A stretch of DNA of 64,000 nucleotides from Alkalibacterium sp. (GTDB lineage: Bacteria > Bacillota > Bacilli > Lactobacillales > Carnobacteriaceae_A). Positions within the stretch are counted from its first letter, which is position 1. The number at the start of each line of letters is the position of its first letter. A program made the translations under genes and the position numbers. The notes beneath the pieces were generated by a model. The model worked only from the letters and a program-made list of their open reading frames with translations, did not search any database and was not told where the DNA came from. Location of the stretch: contig JAFIFE010000008.1 of NCBI GenBank assembly GCA_020832185.1, positions 16,931 to 80,930 on the forward strand, given 5' to 3'. This document shows positions 9,243 to 17,773 of the stretch, piece after piece.

Positions 9243-9277
9243 AAATCCTTGATTTAAAAAGGATTTAGGAGCATAAT
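9243..9277 (+). promoter_or_regulatory. Promoter and operator-like repeat of the PII-like/antiporter operon
   Basis: TTGATT (9249-9254), 17 bp, CATAAT (9272-9277). AAATCCTT (9243-9250) and AAGGATTT (9259-9266) are a perfect inverted repeat overlapping the -35, suggesting control by a dimeric repressor. Confidence 0.55.
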
Positions 9278-9330
9278 TTTATATGGATAAATCAACTGAT
9301 CATATTTAATAGAAAGAAGGAAGATGTAAA

Positions 9331-9687
9331 ATGGAGCTCGTTATTATAGTTTTGAACAAGACAGATTTGCTGGATGAAATTTTGACTCTGTTTATGAGAT
9401 ACAAGATCAAAGGAGCTACTGTCTTGGATAGTAGCGGTATGGGGCATCTGATTTCCAATCAGTTTCCAATGTTTTCAATGTTTGCTGAGCTTGGAGAAGA
9501 ACGGGAATCAAACAGTAAGACGATTTTTACAGTTGTAAAAGATGAAGAAGAACGCAAAGAAGTCCTCTCTATTGTAGAGAGCGTGTGTGGCGATCTTTCA
9601 GTACCAGACACTGCCATTTTCTTTAGTGTGCCTGTCAACTTTACAAAAGGAATCGATAACGAAACTAAATTAGAAGAAGGGTTTTAA
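9331..9687 (+). CDS. PII-like small signalling protein
   Basis: A 118-residue soluble protein with the alternating strand-helix pattern of the PII/ferredoxin-like fold: MELVIIVLNKTDLLDEIL, then KIKGATVLDSSGMG (the position where classical PII has G-x-x-V and the T-loop), then TIFTVVKDEEERKEVLSIVE. It lacks the canonical T-loop tyrosine and is not GlnB/GlnK. It ends 2 bp before the antiporter gene and GAAGGAAGATG precedes its ATG. Its likely job is to bind a nucleotide or other small ligand and gate the downstream transporter, by analogy with PII partners of other transporters. The fold call is moderate and the ligand is unknown. Confidence 0.65.
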   Translation: MELVIIVLNKTDLLDEILTLFMRYKIKGATVLDSSGMGHLISNQFPMFSMFAELGEERESNSKTIFTVVKDEEERKEVLSIVESVCGDLSVPDTAIFFSVPVNFTKGIDNETKLEEGF

Positions 9688-9689
9688 AC

Positions 9690-10880
9690 ATGACGTATTC
9701 GCTTTACATTGCTATATTAATGCTTGTTGGGATTGCTGGAGGGAAAATAGCCAGCAAACTAGGCTTGCCGACAGTAACCGGCTATCTCTTATGTGGGTTG
9801 CTTTTAGGACCAAGTGTATTGAATCTCATTACAAGTGAGGTTTATTACAGTTTGGGGTTTGTTAATGAGTTGGCGCTTGGTATGCTGGCGCTCTCTATCG
9901 GAACTGAGCTGCACTACTTGATGTTCAGGAAGTTCGGTAAAAATCTGGTTACTATTTCTATAGGAAGTGCAGTTTTAACGATTTCGGTGGTCACTCTATT
10001 AACGTGGCTGACTGGAATGCCCTTACAATATGCACTTGTTTTAGGCACTCTGGCGTTGACAGTTTCACCCGCTGGAGTAGTTGAGGTAGTAAAAGATACA
10101 CGTTCTGAAGGAGAAATGACTCAGAACGTCCTAGGACTGGTTGCTTTCGATAACCTTGTAGCCATTATGGCATTCGGAATGATGATTTCCTTTGTTCAAT
10201 CTTTGGGAGATCAGGGATCTGGAGGAATCGCATTAATTGCTACTGTTCTATTAGATATTTTATATGGATTAGTGGTGGGTGCTGTAAGTGGACTCTTTGT
10301 CTCTTATTTCATTCGAAAAGATACATCAAGTGATAAATTACTGGTTTTTCTGATTGCAGCTATCTTGTTTAATACGGGTATTGCCTCTATGTTTGGATTA
10401 TCTCCCGTGTTGATCAATATTTTTTCTGGTATTGCCATTACTAACCTGACATCTAGAAAAGTACTGGTTGCCAGTTTACTCAACCGTATTGAACTACCGA
10501 TTTTTGTAGTATTTCTGACCTTAGCTGGTGCTCATATTGATGTTTCTATCATTGGAACAGTCGGTCTAGCAGGCCTTGCTTATATTATCGCCCGTTCCAT
10601 TGGGAAGTATGCAGGATCACTCATATTTTCTCAGTTCACGAACGTGAACAAAAAAATTCGACCATATATTGGTTTGGGTCTTTTTCCGCAGGCGGGAATT
10701 GCCATTGGGTTAGCTACGATTGCGGAACGAAGTCTTCCGAATGTATCTGGAGCTATAATAGGCGTCATCTTGACCGGAGCAGTATTCTTTGAGATATTTG
10801 GTCCGATGATTACTGGCTATGCATTGAAAGCAGTCGGAGAAACTCAGGAAAAGAGAAGTAAGAAGATAATAAAGAAATAG
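9690..10880 (+). CDS. Cation:proton antiporter, CPA2/KefB-type membrane domain
   Basis: A 396-residue protein with about 12-13 membrane segments, GKIASKLGLPTVTGYLLCGLLLGP at the N-terminus (tract 18-41), and the Na+/H+ exchanger signature. No C-terminal RCK/TrkA nucleotide-binding domain is present, unlike full KefB/KefC. The regulatory role may instead be filled by the PII-like protein encoded just upstream, whose stop is 2 bp from this ATG. It probably exchanges Na+ or K+ for protons, which fits salt or pH homeostasis. A terminator follows, so the two genes form a complete operon. Confidence 0.85.
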   Translation: MTYSLYIAILMLVGIAGGKIASKLGLPTVTGYLLCGLLLGPSVLNLITSEVYYSLGFVNELALGMLALSIGTELHYLMFRKFGKNLVTISIGSAVLTISVVTLLTWLTGMPLQYALVLGTLALTVSPAGVVEVVKDTRSEGEMTQNVLGLVAFDNLVAIMAFGMMISFVQSLGDQGSGGIALIATVLLDILYGLVVGAVSGLFVSYFIRKDTSSDKLLVFLIAAILFNTGIASMFGLSPVLINIFSGIAITNLTSRKVLVASLLNRIELPIFVVFLTLAGAHIDVSIIGTVGLAGLAYIIARSIGKYAGSLIFSQFTNVNKKIRPYIGLGLFPQAGIAIGLATIAERSLPNVSGAIIGVILTGAVFFEIFGPMITGYALKAVGETQEKRSKKIIKK

Positions 10881-10898
10881 ACCTTCAATTAATTCAGC

Positions 10899-10940
10899 AT
10901 CCAACGATTGAGAAATTTTTTCTCAGTAGTTGGGGCTTTT
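10899..10940 (+). terminator. Terminator after the antiporter operon
   Basis: CCAAC...GAGAAA/TTTCTC...GTTGG folds into an interrupted hairpin followed by GGGCTTTTTT. Confidence 0.75.
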
Positions 10941-11078
10941 TTATTGCCATAAGGCTGAGTGGGAATGTATAAGAACGATGAAAAAACTGATATAATTAAA
11001 GAAAGAAATGTTCTCTCTAATGACAGGACGTATAAAGCACTGACCAATCATTAAACCAAATAAAGGTGGGGAATGACT

Positions 11079-11816
11079 ATGACAGATTCAAATAATGTCA
11101 TCCAAGTTGATCATGTGTATAAATCTTACGGGAAACAAAAGGTGTTAAAAGGTATTGATTTAACTATTAAAGAAGGGGAGATTTTCGGACTGCTGGGTCC
11201 TTCAGGTGCGGGGAAGACGACTCTGGTCAAACAACTGGTCGGTCTTGAGGAAGTGTCTTCCGGAGAAGTTCGTCTCTTAAACGAGAAACAACCGTCACTT
11301 AGTCTGATTGAACGGATAGGGTATATGGCTCAGTCAGATGCGCTTTATACCGAGCTGTCTGCCAGAGAGAATCTGGAGTTCTTTGTGTCTCTTTACAACC
11401 TGACCAAACACCAGCGAAAAGAACGGATCAAAGAGGTCATGCGTGTAGTGGATCTCGAAGATGCGATGGATAAAGTTGTCGCAGACTATTCAGGCGGGAT
11501 GAAGCGGCGATTGAGCCTCGCCATTTCTATGCTGCATGAGCCGGTCATTCTTATTCTAGACGAACCGACAGTCGGTATGGATCCTATTTTAAGAAAAAGT
11601 ATCTGGGAAAGTTTCAACGCACTGAAAAAGAGAGGGGTCACTATTATTGTGACGACTCACGTAATGGATGAAGCGGAGAAATGCGACCGCTTAGGCATGA
11701 TTCGAGAAGGCAGACTGACGGCAGTGGGCTCTCCAGACGAACTGAAAAAAGAAGCGGATGTAAAGAATTTAGAGGCTGCATTTCTTGTGTTTGGGGGCGT
11801 TCACTATGAGAGTTAA
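11079..11816 (+). CDS. ABC transporter ATP-binding protein (ABC-2 exporter)
   Basis: A 245-residue nucleotide-binding subunit with Walker A GPSGAGKTT, Q-loop MAQSDALYT, signature YSGGMKRR, Walker B LILDEPTVGMD and switch His in VTTHVMDE. GGTGGGG spacing favours ATG 11079 over ATG 11073. It overlaps the permease gene by 11 bp, so the two are translationally coupled and make one exporter. The family includes drug, lipid and bacteriocin-type exporters. Nothing here tells the substrate. Confidence 0.92.
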   Translation: MTDSNNVIQVDHVYKSYGKQKVLKGIDLTIKEGEIFGLLGPSGAGKTTLVKQLVGLEEVSSGEVRLLNEKQPSLSLIERIGYMAQSDALYTELSARENLEFFVSLYNLTKHQRKERIKEVMRVVDLEDAMDKVVADYSGGMKRRLSLAISMLHEPVILILDEPTVGMDPILRKSIWESFNALKKRGVTIIVTTHVMDEAEKCDRLGMIREGRLTAVGSPDELKKEADVKNLEAAFLVFGGVHYES

Positions 11817-12831
11817 AGCACTCGTTATACGCATTCTACGCCAGTTCAAACGTGATAAACGAACAATGGCCTTACTGATCTTTGCACCTATCCTGGTTTT
11901 ATCCTTACTCTATCTAGTCTTTGGTGATGATGATTATTCTCCAAGTATTGGTCTGGTAGACTTTCCTGAAGAAGTGGTGGAATCCCTTGATTTATCGGGA
12001 GCAGTCATCACGATTTATGAAGAAGAAGCAGCTGCTTTTGGAGATCTGGACACGCAGGATCTGGATGCGTTTGTCACCCTGGATGACAATCAGCCCCACG
12101 TCACACTTGAGGGAAGTGATCCGCTCATCAATTCGGCTGTGCTCAACTGGATGCAGGAAGCGTTTGGATCATTGACAGGGGAAACTGAGCGTCAGGTGGA
12201 GGCAACGTTTGTTCACGGGCATGAAGATATGCGTCACTTTGATTACTTCGGTCCTGTTCTTTTAGGCTTTTTCATCTTCTTTTTCGTCTTTCTTATTTCG
12301 GGAGTGTCTTTCTTAAGGGAACGAACCAGGGGGACACTGGAGCGGCTTTTATCAAGTCCACTCAGAAAATGGGAGATCGTTATTGGCTACGTAATAGGGT
12401 TTGGCTTGTTTACCATTCTGCAGGCCTCGATTATTTCAGCCTATTCCATATTTGTCCTGGGGATGATGATGGAAGGGAATTTCTTTTATGTACTGCTGAT
12501 AACCTTGTGCTTGTCATTTTCAGCATTGACTTTAGGAATCCTGTTATCATCATTCGCACACAACGAACTGCAGATGATTCAGTTTATCCCGATCGTTATT
12601 GTCCCGCAGCTGTTCTTTTCAGGTCTGTTCAATTTAGACACGATATCTGACTGGGTGAGCTGGATCGGCCGGCTGACGCCATTATATTATGCAGCAGATG
12701 CGTTAAGGAATGTCATGGTGAGAGGATTTGGATTTGAACATGTGTATATTCAGCTGTTAATTCTCCTGGGATTTTCAGTGGTCTTTGTCGTTTTAAATAT
12801 TATCGTGCTTCGCCAACATAGAAAAGTGTGA
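11806..12831 (+). CDS. ABC-2 type permease
   Basis: A 341-residue protein. One membrane helix near residues 18-38 is followed by an extracytoplasmic domain of about 130 residues, then five closely spaced helices from about residue 140, with the ABC-2 motif SFLRERTRGTLERLLSSPLRKWEI between helices 2 and 3 (tract 165-188). That is the DrrB/YhgE-like exporter layout. ATG 11806 lies inside the end of the ATPase gene, preceded by GGGGGCG. It is the membrane partner of the preceding ATPase. Confidence 0.9.
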   Translation: MRVKALVIRILRQFKRDKRTMALLIFAPILVLSLLYLVFGDDDYSPSIGLVDFPEEVVESLDLSGAVITIYEEEAAAFGDLDTQDLDAFVTLDDNQPHVTLEGSDPLINSAVLNWMQEAFGSLTGETERQVEATFVHGHEDMRHFDYFGPVLLGFFIFFFVFLISGVSFLRERTRGTLERLLSSPLRKWEIVIGYVIGFGLFTILQASIISAYSIFVLGMMMEGNFFYVLLITLCLSFSALTLGILLSSFAHNELQMIQFIPIVIVPQLFFSGLFNLDTISDWVSWIGRLTPLYYAADALRNVMVRGFGFEHVYIQLLILLGFSVVFVVLNIIVLRQHRKV

Positions 12832-12927
12832 TAAGTGTGTCCGTTTCAAGTTGGAAAAAAGACTTATAACTTTTCTAAAATACACTCTGTTTCACACCAC
12901 TCTTTTTCTGGCAAATGATGAACAGGA

Positions 12928-12962
12928 AAGACATCTTCCCATACAGGATAGATGTCTTTTTT
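12928..12962 (+). terminator. Terminator after the ABC exporter operon
   Basis: AAAGACATCT pairs with AGATGTCTTT and runs into TTTTTT, about 100 bp after the permease stop. A 65-codon minus-strand frame overlapping it has no ribosome site and was not called. Confidence 0.8.
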
Positions 12963-13029
12963 AATGAAAAAATCGTTCCCTACCATTGTATTTAAAGCCC
13001 ATTTGGTATAAAGTGAAGGGAGGGATTTT

Positions 13030-13052
13030 GTGAAACAAAAAACTGTTTCACG
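13030..13052. promoter_or_regulatory. Everted parS-like half-sites upstream of rsmG-parAB
   Basis: GTGAAACA (13030-13037) and TGTTTCAC (13044-13051) are perfect copies of the two halves of the ParB site TGTTTCACGTGAAACA, but turned outward and separated by AAAAAC. A third half, TGTTTCACA, lies at 12888. They sit directly ahead of the operon that encodes ParA and ParB. Confidence 0.4.
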
Positions 13053-13078
13053 ACTGATCATAGAAAGGATTTTAGAGA

Positions 13079-13798
13079 ATGACTCCAGAAGAATTTCAGA
13101 CAGAACTGAATGAAAGAAATATTCCAGTAACGGCAGACAAAATGCGTCAGTTTGAACGCTACCTTGAGCTGTTACAAGAGTGGAATGAAAAAATTAATTT
13201 AACCGCTATTACTAAAAAAGAAGAAGTTTATTTAAAACATTTTTATGATTCACTGACCGCAGGCCTATATGTAGATTTTAGCAAAGGGGTCCACAGCTTA
13301 TGCGATGTAGGCTCAGGTGCTGGTTTTCCTAGCATCCCCCTGAAAATCATCTACCCTGAACTGAAGATCACGATTGTTGACTCATTGAAAAAACGAATTG
13401 GTTTCCTGGAAACAGTCGTTGAAGAACTAGGGCTGGAAGGTGTTTACCTTTATCACGACCGTGCAGAAACATTTGGACAGAATAAACAGTTCAGAGCCAC
13501 TTTTGATTTTGTAACGGCCCGTGCCGTCGCACGCATGAGTGTGCTGGCAGAACTATGCCTGCCGCTTGTTAAAAAAGAAGGCACATTTATTGCCATGAAA
13601 GCGGCGCATGCACCGGAAGAACTTAACGATGCGAAAAAAGCGATCGGCTTATTAGGTGGAAAAGTGAGAGACGATATCTCATTTGAGCTGCCTGAAGAAG
13701 CTGGGGAGCGTCATATTATTTTGATTGATAAAAAGAAAGAAACGCCGAATAAATACCCGAGAAAACCAGGAACTCCTAACAAGAGTCCGTTGGCATAA
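13079..13798 (+). CDS. rsmG: 16S rRNA (guanine527-N7)-methyltransferase RsmG
   Basis: A 239-residue Rossmann-fold methyltransferase. Family marks include [13 protein letters not shown] near residue 35, the SAM-binding [16 protein letters not shown], and VTARAVA. It methylates N7 of G527 in the 530 loop of 16S rRNA using S-adenosylmethionine; loss causes low-level streptomycin resistance in many bacteria. The C-terminal tail [20 protein letters not shown] is typical of the Gram-positive protein. It is the first gene of the rsmG-parA-parB block, in which parA follows after 27 bp. Confidence 0.97.
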   Translation: MTPEEFQTELNERNIPVTADKMRQFERYLELLQEWNEKINLTAITKKEEVYLKHFYDSLTAGLYVDFSKGVHSLCDVGSGAGFPSIPLKIIYPELKITIVDSLKKRIGFLETVVEELGLEGVYLYHDRAETFGQNKQFRATFDFVTARAVARMSVLAELCLPLVKKEGTFIAMKAAHAPEELNDAKKAIGLLGGKVRDDISFELPEEAGERHIILIDKKKETPNKYPRKPGTPNKSPLA

Positions 13799-13825
13799 TG
13801 ACAATAGAAAGTTTGGAGGACTAGT

Positions 13826-14587
13826 ATGGCACAGATTATAGCCGTCGCAAACCAAAAAGGTGGAGTGGGAAAAACCACGACAACTGTTAACTTAGGTGCG
13901 TCACTTGCTTATGTAGGCAAAAAAGTACTGCTGATCGATATGGATGCTCAGGGAAACGCTACAAGTGGCCTGGGTGTACGCAAAGGGGAAGTCGACCGGG
14001 ACATTTATGATGTCCTGATCAATGAAGTGCCGCTTGAAGATGTGATCCTTCCCTCAAGTCGTGACAACTTAAGCATGGTACCGGCAACGATTCAGTTAGC
14101 TGGGGCAGAGGTTGAACTGACTAGCTTGATGGCAAGAGAAACGCGATTGAAGAGCGCCGTTGAAACAGTGAAGGACCAGTATGATTATATTCTGATCGAC
14201 TGTCCGCCCTCACTCGGTCACTTGACGATCAATGCGTTTACAGCTAGCGATTCTGTCTTGATTCCTGTTCAGTGTGAGTACTATGCACTTGAAGGGTTGA
14301 GTCAGCTGTTAAACACAGTCCGTCTTGTTCAAAAACACTTCAATAAAGACTTGAAAGTTGAAGGGGTACTCTTGACAATGCTTGACGCCCGTACGAACTT
14401 AGGGTTTGAAGTGGTCAATGAAGTGAAAAAATACTTCAGAGAAAAAGTGTATCAGACTATTATCCCTAGAAATATACGATTATCTGAAGCCCCAAGTTAT
14501 GGCTTGTCTATTATCGATTATGATTTAAAATCGAAGGGTGCTGAAGTGTATCAAGCATTAGCAGAGGAAGTGTTAAGTAATGGCTAA
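13826..14587 (+). CDS. parA: Chromosome partitioning ATPase ParA (Soj)
   Basis: A 253-residue deviant Walker A ATPase with NQKGGVGKTTTTVNLGA near residue 9 (both signature lysines), DMDAQGNAT and DCPPSLG. ParA binds DNA non-specifically when ATP-bound and works with ParB to segregate origin regions. TTTGGAGGACTAGT precedes the ATG. Its last 8 bases overlap parB, so the pair is coupled. Confidence 0.97.
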   Translation: MAQIIAVANQKGGVGKTTTTVNLGASLAYVGKKVLLIDMDAQGNATSGLGVRKGEVDRDIYDVLINEVPLEDVILPSSRDNLSMVPATIQLAGAEVELTSLMARETRLKSAVETVKDQYDYILIDCPPSLGHLTINAFTASDSVLIPVQCEYYALEGLSQLLNTVRLVQKHFNKDLKVEGVLLTMLDARTNLGFEVVNEVKKYFREKVYQTIIPRNIRLSEAPSYGLSIIDYDLKSKGAEVYQALAEEVLSNG

Positions 14588-15461
14588 TAAGAAAAAGGGA
14601 TTAGGCCGTGGAATAGACGCTTTATTTGATGTGCCGGATTTTGAAGAAGAAGTCAAAAATAACAATGAGCAAGTGGAACTGATCGACCTGACAGAGATTC
14701 GCCCGAATCCGTACCAGCCAAGACGTCACTTTGATGAAGAAGCATTGAATGAACTGGCGGCTTCGATTCAAATTTCTGGTGTACTGCAGCCGATCATCCT
14801 GCGTAAGTCATCGGTCAAAGGATACGAGATCATTGCAGGCGAACGCCGTTTCAGAGCATCGAAACTGGCAGGCAAAGACGCTATTCCGGCAATCGTTCGG
14901 GAATTAAATGAAGAAGTGATGATGCAGGTCGCTATTTTAGAAAACCTGCAGCGTGAAGACTTGACGTCACTTGAAGAAGCTGAAGCCTATAATATGATGA
15001 TGGACAAATTATCCATGACTCAGGAGATGGTAGCGGAGCGCTTAGGTAAAAGCCGGTCGTATATCGCTAACCACCTGCGTCTGCTTTCGTTACCTGAAGA
15101 AGTCAAAAAACTGGTTCAGGAAGGCAAGTTATCCAATGGTCAGGCCCGTACGCTGCTTGGACTGAAAGATAAATCTAAAATCAAGAAACTGGCCCGCCGT
15201 GCAGTGAAAGAGAAACTGACTGTGAGACAACTGGAACACTTAGTAGCTGAAGCGAACCAGCACCCTAAAAAAGACGTGGATAAAGAAACGGGTGCAGTGA
15301 AATCAGTTTATATCAAGAAATCAGAAGAATTGTTGACTGACAAGTTCGGGACAAGTGTAGTCATTCGTGAAAAAGGCGAAAAAGGGAAAATTGAAATCGA
15401 ATATGTTTCCCCTGACGACTTGAACCGTATTTTAGAAGAACTGAACATTGATTTAAATTAA
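14580..15461 (+). CDS. parB: Chromosome partitioning protein ParB (Spo0J)
   Basis: A 293-residue protein: N-terminal CTPase/ParB nuclease-like domain with IRPNPYQPRRHFDE and the GERRFRAS motif near residue 88, a central helix-turn-helix (MTQEMVAERLGKSRSYIANHLRLL) that reads parS, and a C-terminal dimer domain. It loads on parS as a clamp and spreads, recruiting SMC. No canonical 16-bp parS was seen in the window; see the everted half-sites at 13030. Confidence 0.97.
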   Translation: MANKKKGLGRGIDALFDVPDFEEEVKNNNEQVELIDLTEIRPNPYQPRRHFDEEALNELAASIQISGVLQPIILRKSSVKGYEIIAGERRFRASKLAGKDAIPAIVRELNEEVMMQVAILENLQREDLTSLEEAEAYNMMMDKLSMTQEMVAERLGKSRSYIANHLRLLSLPEEVKKLVQEGKLSNGQARTLLGLKDKSKIKKLARRAVKEKLTVRQLEHLVAEANQHPKKDVDKETGAVKSVYIKKSEELLTDKFGTSVVIREKGEKGKIEIEYVSPDDLNRILEELNIDLN

Positions 15462-15498
15462 ATGTGACTGAAATGACCTTTAGTCAGGAGGAAATCAA

Positions 15499-15684
15499 GT
15501 GGAGAAGACCTATGATTTGCATGATTTGGTTGAGATGAAAAAAGCCCACCCATGTGGCGTGAACAGATGGGAAATTATTCGTATGGGAGCGGACATCCGC
15601 ATCAGGTGCACGGGATGTGACCATTTGGTATTAATGCCTCGCCGTGAGTTTGACCGCAAGATGAAAAAAGTACTGAAAGATTAA
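15499..15684 (+). CDS. DUF951 family small zinc-ribbon-like protein
   Basis: A 61-residue protein starting at GTG with CAGGAGGAAATCAA ahead. It contains KKAHPCGVNRWEIIRMGADI and RCTGCDHLVLMPRREF; the cysteines and histidines could bind a metal. DUF951 genes sit between parB and ychF across Firmicutes, as here. Their function is unknown; the fold resembles small nucleic-acid binding domains. Confidence 0.9.
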   Translation: MEKTYDLHDLVEMKKAHPCGVNRWEIIRMGADIRIRCTGCDHLVLMPRREFDRKMKKVLKD

Positions 15685-15725
15685 TTGACCACTAGATTAT
15701 TAGGAAGAGAAAGGTGAATAAATAA

Positions 15726-16826
15726 ATGCCTTTAACAGCAGGAATTGTAGGACTACCAAACGTGGGGAAATCCACGTTATTTAATGCCATAACTAAAGCA
15801 GGAGCAGAAGCTGCGAACTATCCTTTTGCGACGATCGATCCGAACGTAGGGATCGTAGAAGTACCGGACGAACGTTTAGACCGTTTGGCTGAACTCGTTA
15901 ACCCGGCGAAAGTCGTTCCCACAACATTTGAATTTACTGATATTGCCGGTATCGTCAAAGGTGCCAGCAAGGGAGAAGGACTGGGGAATAAATTCCTGGC
16001 CAATATCCGTGAAGTGGATGCGATCTGTCACGTCGTGCGTTGCTTCGAAGACGACAACATCACGCACGTTTCAGGAAAAGTAGACCCCGCTGAAGATATT
16101 GAAACGATCAACCTGGAGCTGGCTCTGGCTGATCTGGAAGCTGTCGACAAGCGAATCGAACGCGTCAGAAAACAGGCGAAATCAAAAGATGCTGATGCAG
16201 TGGCACTTTTAGCTGTATTAGAAAAAATCAAACCCGTCCTGGAAGAGGGGAAACCCGTTCGTGTCCTGGACTTTACACCTGAAGAGCTGCCTGTTCTGCG
16301 CTCACTGTTCTTACTGACAAGCAAGCCTGTACTGTACGTGGCTAATGTATCAGAAGAAGAAATAGCTGACCCTGAAAGTAACCAGTATTTACAAAAAGTT
16401 CGCGAAATTGCTGAAGAAGAAGGCGCAGAAGTTGTCGCCATTTCAGCAGCGATCGAAGAGGAAATAGCTGAACTGGATGATGAAGAGAAAGCAGAATTCC
16501 TTGATGACTTAGGGGTGACTGAACCAGGTCTGAACAAGCTGATCCGCACGTCATATGACTTGCTTGGACTGGCAACCTTCTTTACTGCAGGACCTCAGGA
16601 AGTGCGTGCGTGGACCTTTAAGAAAGGCATGAAAGCTCCACAAACAGCCGGTGTCATTCATACTGACTTTGAAAGAGGCTTTATTCGTGCTGAAACCATT
16701 GCCTATGAAGATTACGATCAACTCGGTAGTGAGAAAGCTGCCCGTGAAGCAGGAAAATTAAGATCTGAAGGAAAAGATTACCTCGTCAAAGACGGCGACG
16801 TTATTTTATTCCGCTTTAACGTGTAG
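15726..16826 (+). CDS. ychF: Redox-regulated ATPase YchF (OLA1)
   Basis: A 366-residue Obg-related P-loop protein with G1 [16 protein letters not shown]3 [17 protein letters not shown], the altered G4 (YVANVSEEE) that favours ATP over GTP, a coiled-coil insert around 125-170 and a C-terminal TGS domain with the [20 protein letters not shown] stretch. YchF binds ribosomes and is tied to the oxidative stress response. It lies in its conserved place after parB and DUF951. Confidence 0.97.
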   Translation: MPLTAGIVGLPNVGKSTLFNAITKAGAEAANYPFATIDPNVGIVEVPDERLDRLAELVNPAKVVPTTFEFTDIAGIVKGASKGEGLGNKFLANIREVDAICHVVRCFEDDNITHVSGKVDPAEDIETINLELALADLEAVDKRIERVRKQAKSKDADAVALLAVLEKIKPVLEEGKPVRVLDFTPEELPVLRSLFLLTSKPVLYVANVSEEEIADPESNQYLQKVREIAEEEGAEVVAISAAIEEEIAELDDEEKAEFLDDLGVTEPGLNKLIRTSYDLLGLATFFTAGPQEVRAWTFKKGMKAPQTAGVIHTDFERGFIRAETIAYEDYDQLGSEKAAREAGKLRSEGKDYLVKDGDVILFRFNV

Positions 16827-16845
16827 GAAGAGAGGAAACAATAGA

Positions 16846-17550
16846 ATGCTTAAGAAAAAGAAACCTGTTGAACAAGAACCGGAAGTGACTGTTCAAGACA
16901 AGAAAAAGGAAAACGATGTCTTGTTCGAACAGTTAACGAATAAAAATAAAGAGTATATGGTGAAACTGAACCGTAAACTTGAAGAAGCCGGTTTTCCGGA
17001 AGACAACAAAATTCTAGTCTTTAACGAGATGCTGAAAAATATTGTTGCTGAACAGCCCAATCATGTTACTGCACGTAAATTATACGGCACAGCGACTGAT
17101 CAGGCGAACCATCTGACTGACAGCGGACAAGGCGAAGTAACTAAACCTGTCGTCGTTTCTGAAACATGGAAGATCTATCTGGATGGTGCATTGCTCCTTG
17201 GGGGAATGTTTGCCATCATCACGGGCTTATCATATGTATTTGGAGATCAGGAAGCCGGTCTTGGGCTGATTACAATGCTCTTGAACTTCCTTCTTGGTGG
17301 ACTGGCTGTTATGGTCATCACTAAGTATGCGCCTCAGCCAGGTGTCAAAGGTGGATTCCTGAAATATATCATCGCCACTACGGTTACCATGATTATATGG
17401 ATCCTTCTTATGGCGTTTGGGACAGCGATGCTTCCACAGGCGTTAAACCCAATCATACCGGGATCGTATACTTTAGTCATAGGGATCATTGCATTTGCTG
17501 CTAAATGGTACTTGAAGAAGAAACTGAATATTCAAGGCACTCTGATTTAA
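16846..17550 (+). CDS. DUF1129 family membrane protein
   Basis: A 234-residue protein. The cytoplasmic N-terminal half contains LFEQLTNKNKEYMVKLNRKL, the DUF1129 hallmark, and the second half has four membrane segments (about 108-128, 136-155, 172-192, 202-220). DUF1129 proteins are largely confined to Lactobacillales and follow ychF as here. Function unknown. It ends the operon, with a strong terminator downstream. Confidence 0.88.
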   Translation: MLKKKKPVEQEPEVTVQDKKKENDVLFEQLTNKNKEYMVKLNRKLEEAGFPEDNKILVFNEMLKNIVAEQPNHVTARKLYGTATDQANHLTDSGQGEVTKPVVVSETWKIYLDGALLLGGMFAIITGLSYVFGDQEAGLGLITMLLNFLLGGLAVMVITKYAPQPGVKGGFLKYIIATTVTMIIWILLMAFGTAMLPQALNPIIPGSYTLVIGIIAFAAKWYLKKKLNIQGTLI

Positions 17551-17567
17551 CGCCCTTGAAAATAAGG

Positions 17568-17616
17568 AAGACCTTTTCGGCTTATGTGAGTTAACATAAG
17601 TCGGGGAGGTCTTTTC
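17568..17616 (+). terminator. Terminator of the rsmG-parAB-ychF block
   Basis: AAGACCT...CTTATGT/AACATAAG...AGGTCTT forms a long interrupted hairpin ending in CTTTTCT. Confidence 0.85.
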
Positions 17617-17710
17617 TGCTGTCATAAACACACACATCAGGTAACGGTTTTCTCGTCTAAAGAAAATTAGTCAGTTCCTTCTGTTAGAGTTCGCAATATC
17701 TCTTCTAATT

Positions 17711-17748
17711 ATGATACAATGGTAAAGCGAGAATGAGACGTTTCTCAT
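17711..17748 (+). promoter_or_regulatory. gdhA promoter and leader palindrome
   Basis: An extended -10, TGATACAAT (17712-17720), lies upstream of glutamate dehydrogenase. ATGAGA-CGTT-TCTCAT (17733-17748), just downstream of the expected start point, is an inverted repeat that may be an operator or leader hairpin. Confidence 0.45.
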
Positions 17749-17773
17749 AATTAACTATTCGGAGGGATTTACA

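Noticed and set aside
13030..13052. Reading the GTGAAACA/TGTTTCAC repeat as a transcription terminator
   Set aside because: There is no T-run on either strand and no gene ending close by, so it was kept as a regulatory or ParB-related repeat.
12864..13061. 65-codon minus-strand frame between the ABC exporter and rsmG
   Set aside because: No ribosome site at any possible start, and it overlaps a clear plus-strand terminator (12928-12962) and the parS-like repeats.
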